DNA of 25,402 nucleotides, from NCBI GenBank assembly GCA_946480015.1, contig CAMLIL010000086.1:1-25402 (forward strand), read 5' to 3'. The stretch comes from an uncultured Oxalobacteraceae bacterium (GTDB lineage: Bacteria > Pseudomonadota > Gammaproteobacteria > Burkholderiales > Burkholderiaceae). A model generated the notes under the pieces. That model did no database searches, was not told the origin of the DNA, and saw nothing but the letters and a program-made list of their open reading frames with translations. The translations under genes were made by a program, and so were the position numbers. The stretch's first letter is position 1. Each line of letters opens with the position of its first letter. This document shows positions 8,574-17,076 of the stretch, one piece after another.

Positions 8574-9919
8574 CGGAAGTTGCGACTGACGTCCTGCAAT
8601 GCGGCCTCATCAAGGACTCCTGCCGCTGCGCGCAGGCGCAGCAAGGCCATCAGATGATTGTAGCGCGCTTGCGCCAGATCGCGCTGCGAGGTCGTCAGCT
8701 GTTGCTGGGCGGTCAGCAGGTCCAGGTTGATCCGCACTCCGCCCTTGATGCTCTGCTCGGTCGCCTTGGTCAGCAGCTGTCCCGACGCGACGGCCTTTTC
8801 CAGTGCCGCCAGGCGCGCCACGCTGCTCACCGCCGTGCTGTGGGCCTTGCGCAGCTCCAGCAGCACACGGTTGGTGCGCGCTTCGAGGTCGGCCTTGGCG
8901 CGTTCGTAACCGGCCACCGCCTGGCGTGTCAGCGCGCTGACCTGGCCGCCGGAATACAGCGGCACGTTCACCTGCACGCCCAGCGAACGGTTCAGGTTCG
9001 ACTGGTTATAGGTGTTGACGGTCTCGGCGTTGCTCTTGCTGTAGCTGGCAACGAAGTCGACGCGCGGCGCATGGCCGGCACGGGCCTTCTCGATTTCCAG
9101 CCGCGCGCCCTCGGCAGCGAGCTGCCCAGCCTTGATGTCGCTATTGTTGCTGAGCGCGATGGCGCGCCATTCGTCGAAGCTGCCCGGCGTCAGCGCGGGC
9201 GGACGATACGGCGTGGCCAGCGGCTGCAGGCGGCCGGGGTCCTTGCCGATCAGCGCTTCGAGCGCATTGCGGTTGACCGTCAGGTTGTCCTGCGCTTCGA
9301 GCAAGCTCGCCTCGGCCTGGTCCAGGCGCGCCGCCGTTTCCAGCATGTCGGTACGGGTGCCCTCGCCCTTGTCGAACAGGCGCGCATTGACCTTGGCCTG
9401 CTCGGCGAAGGTGTCGCGCTGGGCCTTGGCAAGGGTCACGGCATCTTCGGCCAGCAGTGCGTCGAGGTAGGCGCCGGCGACGCGCAGCACCATTTCGGCG
9501 CCGCGGGTACTGAAAATCGCTTCGCTCTGCTCGGACTGCACCTTGCCCTGGCGATAGCGCGCCATCGCTTCCAGATTCAGCAGCGGCTGGCGCAGCTGGA
9601 GGGCGGACGACCGGCTGATGTATTCCGGATGGGTCAGCGCCTCTTTGCCGCCGGCAAGTTCGGTGGTCAGGTCTGAACGGTTGCGGTTGGCGGAGTAGTT
9701 GATGCCCACGCTGGGCAGCAGCCCCGAGCGGCCGAGCGCCTTGTACTCCTTGCCAGCCTCGTTTTCATAAAAGCCGATGCGGTAGGTCGGATCGTTGGCA
9801 CGGGCCGCGTCCAGAGCTTCCTGGAAGGTAACGGCCGAAGCCGCGCTGCCCCAGGCCGCCAGCACGATCGCCGGCAACAGCTTGCATGCGCGCTGGCGCA
9901 TCGTCACAGTAACCATCAT
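8570..9919 (-). CDS. TolC-family outer membrane channel of a type I secretion system
   Basis: Outer-membrane/periplasmic tunnel protein, 449 residues, last gene of a three-gene type I secretion operon. A signal peptide covers about residues 7-29 (basic MRQRACK, hydrophobic core, ASA cleavage site). The mature protein shows the two internally similar helical repeats of TolC: FQEALDAARANDPTYRIG (32-49), SALQLRQPLLNLEAMARY, then the second half with SLGVQVNVPLYSGGQVSALTR and a final QQQLTTSQRDLAQARYNH helix. Its start overlaps the hlyD-like stop by ATGA; two adjacent ATGs (9919, 9916) and a third at 9901 are possible starts, and a GAGGA ribosome site favours 9916 or 9919. Its position after the ABC and adaptor genes makes the secretion role firm. 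Confidence 0.93.
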   Translation of the reverse strand: MMVTVTMRQRACKLLPAIVLAAWGSAASAVTFQEALDAARANDPTYRIGFYENEAGKEYKALGRSGLLPSVGINYSANRNRSDLTTELAGGKEALTHPEYISRSSALQLRQPLLNLEAMARYRQGKVQSEQSEAIFSTRGAEMVLRVAGAYLDALLAEDAVTLAKAQRDTFAEQAKVNARLFDKGEGTRTDMLETAARLDQAEASLLEAQDNLTVNRNALEALIGKDPGRLQPLATPYRPPALTPGSFDEWRAIALSNNSDIKAGQLAAEGARLEIEKARAGHAPRVDFVASYSKSNAETVNTYNQSNLNRSLGVQVNVPLYSGGQVSALTRQAVAGYERAKADLEARTNRVLLELRKAHSTAVSSVARLAALEKAVASGQLLTKATEQSIKGGVRINLDLLTAQQQLTTSQRDLAQARYNHLMALLRLRAAAGVLDEAALQDVSRNFR

Positions 9920-11274
9920 TCCTCACTCATAGAAGTCTTGGCGCGATCGAAGATCGGCTTGAGCAGATAGCTCATCATGGTGCGCTCGCCAGTCTTGACG
10001 AACAATTCCACCGGCATGCCGGGCTGGACCGTGAGTTTCTTTTGGGCGATCAAGTGCGCGCCTTCTGGCGTGACACGGGCGCGCACCTTGTAATAGGGCG
10101 TGCCGGTCTTTTCGTCGATCGTGCGGTCGGCCGACACCTGGGTCAGCACGCCCGGAATGTGCGGTGTCCTGTTGGTGTTAAAGGCCGAGAAGATCAGTTC
10201 GACCGGCAGGCCGGAGTGCACCCGGTCGATCAGGTTCACCGCCAGCTGCCCCTCGACGACCAGCGGATCGTGCGCAGGCACCACGTCCATCAGGCGGAAA
10301 CCGGGGGGCACCACGCCGCCACGCGTGAAGATCTGCAAACCGACCACGGTACCGTCGACCGGCGACTTGATGTCCACGCTGGCCAGGTCATAATCCTGCG
10401 CGGTCAGACGCTTGGCCAGGGTTTCGGCTTCGCGCTGCACGTCGGACAGCTGGGAGCGCACTTCCTTTTGATAGTCCTGGCGGCGCTGCATGATGCGCAG
10501 ATTAATCTCCAGCACCTGCTGACGGGTGCGGCCCAGATTACCCGTGTCTTCCGAAATCGCCCCGTTGATCTGGGCATAAATGCGCTCCAGTTCCAGAACG
10601 CGGCTGCGCGCCACATAGCCATCCTTGGCGAGATCGCGGGTGTTGTCGAGCTGCTCCTTGATCAGCTTGAGCTGCTCTTTCTTGCTTTCGCGGGACTCTT
10701 CCAGGCCCTTGGCCTGCAGCTTGAGGCCGGCGATGTTCTGTTCCATGCTCGACAGTTCACTTTGCAGCGATGCCTGGCGCGAGGAAAACAGCTGGCGCTG
10801 CAACTCCATCACTTCGGCCACGCGGGGATCGGCCTTATTCTTGAGCAACTCGTCGGGAAACACCAACGCCTTGCCGCCGTCGCGCTCGGTCAGCAGACGC
10901 GCTTCAATCGCCAGCGCGGAATAGTATTGACCGCGCGAACCCTCTGCCTGCGCCTTGACCTGGACGTTATTCATGCGCACCAGCACCTGGCCGGCCTTGA
11001 CCACATCGCCATCCCTGACCAGGATATCCTGCACCACCCCGCCCGACTGGTACTGCACGCTCTGGCGGTTCATCTCCTTGGACACCGTCCCGGACAAGGG
11101 CACGCCCTTGTCGAGCGGTGCAAACAATGCCCACAGCAGGAAGCCGCCCAGGCCGATGACCACCACCAGCCAGCCGAGCCGGCTGTAGCGGCGTTCATCG
11201 GTGTCGACCGTGATCGGTTCGACATCGTGCGGGATGACTTCGATTGCTTCTTGTTTCGCTTTGCTCAAGTTCAT
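9916..11274 (-). CDS. HlyD-family periplasmic adaptor of a type I secretion system (PrtE-like)
   Basis: Inner-membrane-anchored adaptor linking the ABC exporter to the TolC channel. The 452 residues comprise a short cytoplasmic tail, one transmembrane helix (33-52), the family strand PLSGTVSKEMNRQSVQYQSG (59-78), a biotinyl/lipoyl-like half (GGVVQDILVRDGDVVKAGQV), a long coiled-coil hairpin (about 150-300), the second lipoyl half (SPVDGTVVGL) and the C-terminal beta domain ending MPVELFVKTGERTMMSYLLK, typical of the PrtE/AprE branch. The ATG at 11274 is chosen because it has AGGA upstream and leaves a 4-base gap to the ABC gene; the frame remains open further upstream but that part is the shadow of the ABC gene's Gln-rich tail. 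Confidence 0.94.
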   Translation of the reverse strand: MNLSKAKQEAIEVIPHDVEPITVDTDERRYSRLGWLVVVIGLGGFLLWALFAPLDKGVPLSGTVSKEMNRQSVQYQSGGVVQDILVRDGDVVKAGQVLVRMNNVQVKAQAEGSRGQYYSALAIEARLLTERDGGKALVFPDELLKNKADPRVAEVMELQRQLFSSRQASLQSELSSMEQNIAGLKLQAKGLEESRESKKEQLKLIKEQLDNTRDLAKDGYVARSRVLELERIYAQINGAISEDTGNLGRTRQQVLEINLRIMQRRQDYQKEVRSQLSDVQREAETLAKRLTAQDYDLASVDIKSPVDGTVVGLQIFTRGGVVPPGFRLMDVVPAHDPLVVEGQLAVNLIDRVHSGLPVELIFSAFNTNRTPHIPGVLTQVSADRTIDEKTGTPYYKVRARVTPEGAHLIAQKKLTVQPGMPVELFVKTGERTMMSYLLKPIFDRAKTSMSEE

Positions 11275-11278
11275 GCTG

Positions 11279-13045
11279 TTATTCCTGTTCCGCCGGGGCC
11301 GGCGCGCTCGGGGCTGGTTGCTGGGCCTTGGTTTGTTGCTGAGCCTGCAGCTGTTTCTGGTTCGCCTGCTGCAGGGAAGCGAAGACTTCATTGGTCGGAC
11401 CGTACATGGCGGTCGTGCCGTCGCGCAGCAGCAACAGCTTGTTCGTCACATTCAGGATGCTGGTGCGGTGCGTGATCAGCACGATGGTCTTGCCGCGCTG
11501 GCGCAGATCCTGCACGGCCTGCATCAGGGCCATTTCGCCCACGTCATCCAGATTCGAATTCGGCTCATCCAGCACGATGAAAGACGGGTCGCCGTACATC
11601 GCGCGCGCCAGGCCCAGGCGCTGCTTCTGGCCGCCCGAGAGGCCCGCGCCGCCGTCGCCGAGACGGGTGTCGTAGCCCTGCGCCATGTGCAAGATCATGT
11701 CGTGCACGCCGGCGCGCTTGGCCGCCTGCACGACTTTCTCGGCATCCACGGTGCCAAAGCGCGCGATATTCTCACTGACCGTGCCGCCAAACAATTCGAT
11801 GTCTTGCGGCAGGTAGCCGATGTGGGGACCGAGTTCGGCCTTGTTCCAGTGGTAGATGTCGGCGCCATCGAGTCGCACCTTGCCCGATTGCGCAGGCCAG
11901 ACGCCCACCAGCAGGCGCGCCAGGGTCGACTTGCCGGCGCCGCTGGGGCCGATGATGCCGACCGCTTCGCCCGGCGCGATGGAAAACGTCAGGCCGCGCA
12001 GGACGGCCGCCTGCGCACCCGGGGGGGCCGCCAGGACCGCTTCGACATCGATGCGGCCTTGCGGCTTGGGCAGTTCCATGCCGGCTTCGCGGCGCGGATT
12101 GTCGCTCAGCAGCTTGACCAGGCGCTCGTACGCGCTGCGCGTGCTGGTAAACGACTTCCACACGCCGATCACCTGCTGCACCGGCGCCAGCGCGCGCCCG
12201 ACCAGGATCGAGGCGGCGATCATCATGCCCGGGCTGATCTTGCCCTCGACCGCCAGCAAGGCGCCGAAACCGAGCACCAGCGACTGCAGCGATACCTGGA
12301 CAAACTTGGTGACGGCGCCGACCATGCCGGCCTTTTCGCTGGCCTCGGCCTGCAGCTTGAGGAAGCGGCCATGCAGCTTGAACCAGCGGCCCATCAGGTC
12401 GGGCAGCATGCCCATCGATTCGATCACTTCGGCATTGCGCAGATTATTGGTCGCCAGCGCACCCGACACGATGGCCATGGTGTTGGCTTCGCTGAGCGGC
12501 TTTTTCGACACCGCTTCATTCACAAAGGCCAGGATCACCAGGATGGCGGTACCGCCCAGGGCGAAAAAGCCGAGCGAGGGCTCGAAGAAGAAGATCACGA
12601 TCAGATAAACCGGGAACCAGGGCGCGTCGAAGAAGGCGAACAGCGCATTCCCGGTCAGGAACTGGCGCAGGTTGGTCAGGTCGTTCAGGGCCTGCCCGGC
12701 GTTGCCGCCGGCACGCTTGAGGTTTTGCTCGAAGGCGGCGGTGTAGACGCGCTGGTTGAGTTCCATGTCGAAACGCGCGCCGACCCGCACCAGCACGAAA
12801 CTGCGGATCAGTTCCAGGCCGGACAGGATCAGATAGGCGCCCAGCATCATTACGGTGAGCATCAGCAAGGTCATTTCGTTGCGGCTGGCGAGCACGCGGT
12901 CGTAGACCTGCAGCATGTAGAGGGACGGAACCAGCATTAGCATATTCGACACCGCGCTGAACGTGCCGACGGTGAAGAAAGTGCGCTTGAACGTGAGCAG
13001 CACCTGTTCGATTTCATTGCGCTGCTTGGTAAGGATAGTTTTCAT
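11279..13045 (-). CDS. Type I secretion ABC transporter, permease-ATPase fusion (PrtD-like)
   Basis: Inner-membrane exporter of a type I secretion system, 588 residues. The membrane domain (about 20-300) starts FFTVGTFSAVSNMLMLVPSL with NRVLASRNEMTLL-type PrtD features (MLQVYDRVLASRNEMTLL, 44-61). The ATPase domain has Walker A GPSGAGKS (366-373), YLPQDIELFGGTVSENIARF (411-430), signature LSGGQ (469-473), Walker B FIVLDEP (489-495) and an ITHR H-loop. No N-terminal C39-like domain is present, as expected for PrtD/RsaD-type exporters of RTX and S-layer proteins. The tail is Gln/Ala/Pro-rich. The ATG at 13045 fits the alignment of the family better than the in-frame TTG at 13081. First gene of the exporter operon, preceded by a Crp operator at 13161-13176. 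Confidence 0.94.
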   Translation of the reverse strand: MKTILTKQRNEIEQVLLTFKRTFFTVGTFSAVSNMLMLVPSLYMLQVYDRVLASRNEMTLLMLTVMMLGAYLILSGLELIRSFVLVRVGARFDMELNQRVYTAAFEQNLKRAGGNAGQALNDLTNLRQFLTGNALFAFFDAPWFPVYLIVIFFFEPSLGFFALGGTAILVILAFVNEAVSKKPLSEANTMAIVSGALATNNLRNAEVIESMGMLPDLMGRWFKLHGRFLKLQAEASEKAGMVGAVTKFVQVSLQSLVLGFGALLAVEGKISPGMMIAASILVGRALAPVQQVIGVWKSFTSTRSAYERLVKLLSDNPRREAGMELPKPQGRIDVEAVLAAPPGAQAAVLRGLTFSIAPGEAVGIIGPSGAGKSTLARLLVGVWPAQSGKVRLDGADIYHWNKAELGPHIGYLPQDIELFGGTVSENIARFGTVDAEKVVQAAKRAGVHDMILHMAQGYDTRLGDGGAGLSGGQKQRLGLARAMYGDPSFIVLDEPNSNLDDVGEMALMQAVQDLRQRGKTIVLITHRTSILNVTNKLLLLRDGTTAMYGPTNEVFASLQQANQKQLQAQQQTKAQQPAPSAPAPAEQE

Positions 13046-13103
13046 TGGGTCTAGGCCGATGGATGCAGTGGGCACAGGCAATGCTGCCTGAGTCTGGAGG
13101 AAA

Positions 13104-13117
13104 CTGCCGCACGGCAG
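13104..13117 (-). promoter_or_regulatory. Hairpin in the leader of the secretion operon
   Basis: CTGCCG-CA-CGGCAG, a perfect 6-bp inverted repeat within the predicted 5' leader of the exporter mRNA (transcription start predicted near 13129, ATG at 13045). It has no U-tract, so it is not a terminator. Role unknown. Confidence 0.3.
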
Positions 13118-13135
13118 CCGATTCCAGCAGGCTAG

Positions 13136-13141
13136 ATTATC
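13136..13141 (-). promoter_or_regulatory. Candidate -10 element of the type I secretion operon
   Basis: Minus strand GATAAT (5 of 6 matches). Initiation would fall near 13128-13129, placing the centre of the Crp operator (13168.5) at about -40, the arrangement of class II Crp-activated promoters in which the site replaces the -35 box. Confidence 0.55.
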
Positions 13142-13160
13142 GCTCAGAATCTACGGAAAA

Positions 13161-13176
13161 TGTGATGTTCGTCACA
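13161..13176 (-). promoter_or_regulatory. Crp operator upstream of the type I secretion operon
   Basis: TGTGA-TGTTCG-TCACA flanked by AAA on one side and TTT on the other, a near-perfect match to the E. coli Crp consensus AAATGTGA-N6-TCACATTT. It lies 115 bases upstream of the exporter ATG and about 40 bases upstream of the predicted transcription start. A second short palindrome, TGCAG-TG-CTGCA, lies at 13184-13195, just upstream. A Crp-family regulator with the matching recognition helix is encoded at 22065. Confidence 0.8.
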
Positions 13177-13255
13177 TTTTTTGTGCAGTGCTGCAACAAC
13201 GGCAGCGAACCGGACCGTATTGACAGCAAGAGCGCAGGAGTGCGGCGCGCCACGT

Positions 13256-13290
13256 AAAAAAGGCCGGGCTGATTGCTCAGCCCGGCCTTT
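13256..13290 (-). terminator. Rho-independent terminator of the surface-layer gene
   Basis: Minus strand reads a 14-bp stem (AAAGGCCGGGCTGA pairing with TCAGCCCGGCCTTT, loop of 4) followed by a run of six T (complement of 13256-13261). It lies 83 bases after the surface-layer stop and before the promoter of the secretion operon, so the two are separate transcripts. Confidence 0.88.
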
Positions 13291-13372
13291 CTCGGATCGG
13301 AACTCCTACTGCTCGCTCACCTGCAACTTACAGCAAGAGATGTTCCAGTTCCGCGCTTCTCGATCTGGGGGA

Positions 13373-16300
13373 TTAGGCCAGATGGATCAAACCAGCGGTC
13401 GTTGCATTGGTTGCGGTCACGGACAGACCAAGCACGCCGACCAGTTCAACAACGGTGTCGTTCGTACCTTGCTGGAATACGATCGTGGCATCAGCCGAAC
13501 CGCTGCTGTCGCTATCGTAAGCGAAGGCGACCGTGTCACCAGCGGTCGTGATGTTCGCGGCCAGGTAGGACAGAACGCTGCTCAGGTTAGCTTCGTTGAC
13601 CACCACTGCCGAAGCGAAGGTATCGACGTCGTCGAACGTGATTACGCCATTGGTGATGGCATGCGACATGATCGAACCGCTATTGGTACCATCGGTGCCG
13701 GCAGTGTTGGCCGTAACCGTTGGCGTGCCTTGCAGGTCCAGCGTATCGGAGAACAGAGCGGCCGTGCCCAGGTCAAAGCCGGTGATCTTGTCGCGCGATG
13801 CAGCCAGCGAGTCGCCATCGGCGATCACGAAACTGAAATTGCCGAGGTCGGCGCCCGCATTGACGTGAACTGCGGTGATCGTGTCAGCGCCCGAACCGGC
13901 ATTGACGGTGACGGCGTTCGTGCCAGTGACTGCCAGCAAGGTACCGGTGGTTACCGAGATGATATCGTTGCCTGCACCGGTGGTAACGGCCAACGAACCT
14001 GCAGCACCGGCCGCACCAACCCAGCTCGACGCCGTAACGGTCACGGTGTCGGCGCCAGTACCGGTGGTCACAGCGACGTTGTCAGCCGACGACGCGCCGT
14101 CAGCAGCCGTGGTCAGCGCGACTTTGGCAGCGCCAGTGAAGGAGCTGGCATTGATCGTTGCGGTATTGCCGTTGGTGATGCCAGCCGCGGTGAGGGTGAC
14201 GCCCGATGCTTTGAAGTTATTATCAAAGAAGCCGCCGGTGGTGAAGTTCAGGCTGGTGGTGCTAGCAACCGTCAACTTTTCCACGCCAGTCACGTACTGG
14301 AAGCTGGCGTCCGCAAACGACACGTCAGCAGTCGCGAAGCTCAGGGTATCGGTACCAGCGCCGCCGTCGATTTTCAGCGAAGCGGCAGCATTGTTGGTGT
14401 TGTTCAGTGCGGTCAGGCTGGTGGTGATTGCATCATCACCGGCGCCAGCGTTGTACGTCACGAAGTCGCCCGACACGCCCGCGACCGAAGCCAGTGCGGT
14501 TTCAATGGTGTCGCCGTTGGCCGTCGTGGTGATGGACGAACCCTTGATGACTTCACCTTCAATTTTCAACGCGGCAGTGCCAGTCAGCGTGTTGGAAACA
14601 GTCACAGCCTTCGCGGTGTTGTCCAGGATCACGTAGGCACCGTAAGCGCCAGCGACATTGATTGCGCTCAGGTTCGCCGCGGCGGTGAAGCTCACGGTGT
14701 TTGCGGCGGCATTGGTTTCATCCACGTTACCCGACGACGAAGTGACGTTCAAGGTCTCGAAGCCGGTGATGGTGGCGCCAGCCAGGTCAGCCGAGGCCGA
14801 TGCGGTGCCATTTTTCAGCGTCACGCTCAGCACGTCCGCGCTACCGGTTGCGGTGGTCAGAGCATACGTTACCGCGGTTTGATCGGCGGTCACCGTCACT
14901 GCAGCAGCTTGAGCTGCGGTCATGCCGGTGAAACCACCGCCGTCGGCACTGGTGATCAGCGCGCTCACGCCACCAAAACCGTCAGCGGCAACAGCGGCTG
15001 CCGTAGCATTGTTGAGGGTCTCGAAGCTGGTGAAGACGGCGCGTTTTGCGGCCGTGCTGACATCGCCTGCAGCAGCGATTACCAGGGTGTCGTTGCCAGT
15101 GCCACCGTCGACTTTGCCAGCGTCGGTCGCAGCCACTGCAGCCGAGGTGACGACGTCATCGCCAGCGCCGAAGGTAGCGGAGGTGACGGCGGTGTTCAGC
15201 GTCACGGTGTCAACACCGGCCGAACCCTTGTAGGTCGTGGCAACGGTACCGATATCGCCGACGTTGACGGCGCCGGTGGCGGCGGACGCGTCGATCGTTT
15301 TGAATGCCGCGGTCGACATGCCACCCAGGGTGACCTTGCCTGCGCCAGTGACGGTCAGCGTCGAAGTTACAGCGTAAGCCGCGTTCAGGGTGGCTTCCAG
15401 ACCGGTGGTGGCATTGATGGTCAAGGAGGTCACCTGGGTGCCCGTCACCGGATCAATGGTGCCAACAACGTTGTCCGCACCGGTCGAATTGATGGTAACG
15501 GAGGTCGCGGTACCGTTCGACGACGTGATGGCGCCGCCGGTGGTGCCGCCGGAAATATTGATCACTTGAGCGCCGGTGGCGGATGCGTAACCGTAGGTGG
15601 TCGTGCCATTGAGCACGGTGCCATTGCCAACGATGCCGATGGAAGCGCCTGCTGCCAGGTTGGTCACGGTGACCGCACCTGCGCCAGCGGCTGCGTTCAC
15701 AGCGGTCAGGCCGGAGATCGACGATGCATTCAAGGTCGCGGTCGTCGCTGCGGTTGCGGCGCGGACGTTGACGACTTCGATGTTGGTGATCAGGGCGCCG
15801 TCGGTGATATCGGTGTTGTCGGCGTTGGTGGTGATGTTCAGGGTATCGGTGCCTGCGCCGCCGTTGATGACGTCAACCACGGTCAGGGTGTCGGTAGCAG
15901 CCGAAGCGGTTGCTTGCGACAGGGCGGTGAAGGTGTCGTTGCTCGACGTACCGGTCACGATATCGGCCGAGGTCGACAGGGTGAAGCTCGAGCCGACTTC
16001 AGGAACGACAGGGCCGTTGACCAGTTCCGACAGCGTCGCGGCGGCGGTAGCGGCGAAGGTGGTGGAGCTGGTGGTGTCGGTGATGCCGTGCAGCATGTCG
16101 CGTGCGGTACCAGCAGCAGCGGCGCCTTTGTAGGCGATCAGCTCTTCGGCGGTGTCGATTGCGGTGGTGAAGCTATCTGCAACGGAAACTTTGTTGTTGA
16201 TAACAGCCTGGTCGATCGCAGCTTGTACTGGATCGGTCGTGTTAGCGTAGGCGCCGGCCATGATGGCCAGAGCGGCACCTGCCTTGGTGACGTTGCCGCT

Positions 16301-16621
16301 GGAGATCTGGGAGGTCCAGTAGTTCAGGCCAGCCAGCTTGGCAGGACGACCCAGAACGTTTTCGAAGATCGCGTTGACGAAGATGTCCAGGTCGCTCGAC
16401 GGGTACAGGGTGGCCGACTCGGAGCTGGTGCCGAAGCTGTCAACCAGGGTTTTAACTGCAGTATTGGTTTTGTAGAATTCGTTGAACGCGACGAAGTCCG
16501 TTGGGGCTTTTGCGCTATCCAGAACAGCAGCGAAAGCCGCAAGGCCACGCGGGTCGGCTGGACGACCGAAGTAGGAGATGTAGACCTGCTGGGTAATTGC
16601 GTAGTAATCTGCTGCAGCCAT
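13373..16621 (-). CDS. Surface-layer/RTX-like secreted protein with N-terminal DUF4214-type repeats, likely type I substrate
   Basis: A 1082-residue protein, very rich in Ala, Thr, Ser, Gly and Val, acidic, and without any cysteine. There is no signal peptide. The N-terminus has two repeats of the DUF4214 style: YISYFGRPADPRGLAAF (14-30) and IFENVLGRPAKLAGLNYW (85-102). The rest is a long array of beta-strand repeats (the LTINATTGLEATLNAAY type) with scattered, degenerate Ca2+-binding RTX-like turns such as GGAGTDTLN, GGTGNDTLV, GAGNDIIS and GSGADTIT. The C-terminus (NDTVVELVGVLGL) is hydrophobic and uncleaved-signal-like. These are features of RsaA-type S-layer proteins and other type I substrates, and a complete type I exporter lies immediately downstream. 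An AAGGA ribosome site precedes the ATG. S-layer, adhesin or matrix protein cannot be told apart here; the secretion route is a strong inference. Confidence 0.88.
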   Translation of the reverse strand: MAAADYYAITQQVYISYFGRPADPRGLAAFAAVLDSAKAPTDFVAFNEFYKTNTAVKTLVDSFGTSSESATLYPSSDLDIFVNAIFENVLGRPAKLAGLNYWTSQISSGNVTKAGAALAIMAGAYANTTDPVQAAIDQAVINNKVSVADSFTTAIDTAEELIAYKGAAAAGTARDMLHGITDTTSSTTFAATAAATLSELVNGPVVPEVGSSFTLSTSADIVTGTSSNDTFTALSQATASAATDTLTVVDVINGGAGTDTLNITTNADNTDITDGALITNIEVVNVRAATAATTATLNASSISGLTAVNAAAGAGAVTVTNLAAGASIGIVGNGTVLNGTTTYGYASATGAQVINISGGTTGGAITSSNGTATSVTINSTGADNVVGTIDPVTGTQVTSLTINATTGLEATLNAAYAVTSTLTVTGAGKVTLGGMSTAAFKTIDASAATGAVNVGDIGTVATTYKGSAGVDTVTLNTAVTSATFGAGDDVVTSAAVAATDAGKVDGGTGNDTLVIAAAGDVSTAAKRAVFTSFETLNNATAAAVAADGFGGVSALITSADGGGFTGMTAAQAAAVTVTADQTAVTYALTTATGSADVLSVTLKNGTASASADLAGATITGFETLNVTSSSGNVDETNAAANTVSFTAAANLSAINVAGAYGAYVILDNTAKAVTVSNTLTGTAALKIEGEVIKGSSITTTANGDTIETALASVAGVSGDFVTYNAGAGDDAITTSLTALNNTNNAAASLKIDGGAGTDTLSFATADVSFADASFQYVTGVEKLTVASTTSLNFTTGGFFDNNFKASGVTLTAAGITNGNTATINASSFTGAAKVALTTAADGASSADNVAVTTGTGADTVTVTASSWVGAAGAAGSLAVTTGAGNDIISVTTGTLLAVTGTNAVTVNAGSGADTITAVHVNAGADLGNFSFVIADGDSLAASRDKITGFDLGTAALFSDTLDLQGTPTVTANTAGTDGTNSGSIMSHAITNGVITFDDVDTFASAVVVNEANLSSVLSYLAANITTAGDTVAFAYDSDSSGSADATIVFQQGTNDTVVELVGVLGLSVTATNATTAGLIHLA

Positions 16622-16716
16622 GATTTTTCCTTAAGAAAAGAACATTACAAAATTTCGAATTTCCTACAAAGTCGCCGTCAGTGCCTTTGCTCTCACGACG
16701 TTTCTGCAGAACTGGA

Positions 16717-16724
16717 TGTATATT
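16717..16724 (-). promoter_or_regulatory. Candidate -10 element of the surface-layer gene
   Basis: Minus strand AATATACA contains AATATA and TATACA, either usable as -10. Initiation near 16710-16712 puts the Crp site centre (16753.5) at -41.5 to -43.5. The resulting leader is about 90 bases. A 10-bp palindrome TTCTGCAGAA (16702-16711) covers the predicted start point. Confidence 0.45.
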
Positions 16725-16745
16725 GCCATAGCCCCATAACGAAAA

Positions 16746-16761
16746 TGTGACGGCCATCACA
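16746..16761 (-). promoter_or_regulatory. Crp operator upstream of the surface-layer gene
   Basis: TGTGA-CGGCCA-TCACA with an A-rich left flank, both half-sites perfect. It is 125 bases upstream of the ATG. The 18-base core AATGTGACGGCCATCACA recurs on the opposite strand in front of the fecR-like gene (18451-18468). Confidence 0.78.
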
Positions 16762-17015
16762 ATACCAAAGCTTTTGTGGCATTTCGCCGACTTTTTTAAC
16801 AGTTATTTGAAGACAGCCCAAACGACCTGCCTTAAACATATGCGCAAACCTGCCACATTTCGCCACCGAGCAATTCCCGGTGCATTATTGAAATGTCGGC
16901 AAGAAGAGGCGAATTCGCGCAGAATTATATACTGGATGCAGCAATGTTATGCAATCTCATCACGCGCAAAAAAAACCCAATCATGCGCGCGCAATTAATC
17001 GATTATGCAAATAAC
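16762..17015. other. AT-rich intergenic stretch without a recognised gene
   Basis: The region between the surface-layer promoter and the fecR-like terminator is clearly richer in A and T than its surroundings. It contains a 10-bp palindrome TAATCGATTA (16996-17005) and an AATTATATACTGG stretch near 16922 that could be a promoter. An 83-codon plus-strand frame (16747-16998) starts inside the Crp site and lacks the codon bias of the other genes, so I do not call it. A small RNA or extended upstream regulatory region is possible; nothing firm can be seen. Confidence 0.4.
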
Positions 17016-17045
17016 AAAAAACCGCCTTGAAAGGCGGTTTTTTTT
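17016..17045 (-). terminator. Rho-independent terminator of the fecR-like gene (bidirectional shape)
   Basis: AACCGCCTT pairs with AAGGCGGTT across a 2-base GA loop, extended by A/T pairs, with T runs on both strands (six on the minus strand, eight on the plus strand). It starts about 30 bases after the fecR-like stop at 17077 and should end that minus-strand transcript. Confidence 0.88.
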
Positions 17046-17076
17046 GCAGCGGTCAATCCGACCGCAAGAAACGCGA

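Noticed and set aside
10042..12940. Long plus-strand frames (477 and 579 codons) opposite the HlyD-like and ABC exporter genes.
   Set aside because: His/Gln/Arg-rich shadow translations with no family motif, while the minus strand encodes clear secretion proteins with all expected motifs.
13181..16750. Plus-strand open frame of 1189 codons covering the whole surface-layer gene on the opposite strand.
   Set aside because: Its translation is a Cys/Arg/Gly/Ser-rich mixture without domains, it starts inside the exporter's Crp region and runs through a terminator; it is the reverse-strand shadow of the repetitive, strongly biased codons of the surface-layer gene.
16747..16998. 83-codon plus-strand frame in the AT-rich gap.
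   Set aside because: It starts inside the Crp operator, has no ribosome site and lacks the codon bias of the neighbouring genes.
16990..17008. Palindromic stretch with TAATCGATTA as possible attachment or recombination site.
   Set aside because: Short, AT-rich and single; no integrase, tRNA gene or matching repeat is present in the window.
13256..17045. Possibility that the two strong hairpins flanking the surface-layer gene are mobile-element ends.
   Set aside because: Their sequences differ (GGCCGGGCTGA versus ACCGCCTT) and each has a T-run directly after a minus-strand gene, so they are ordinary terminators.
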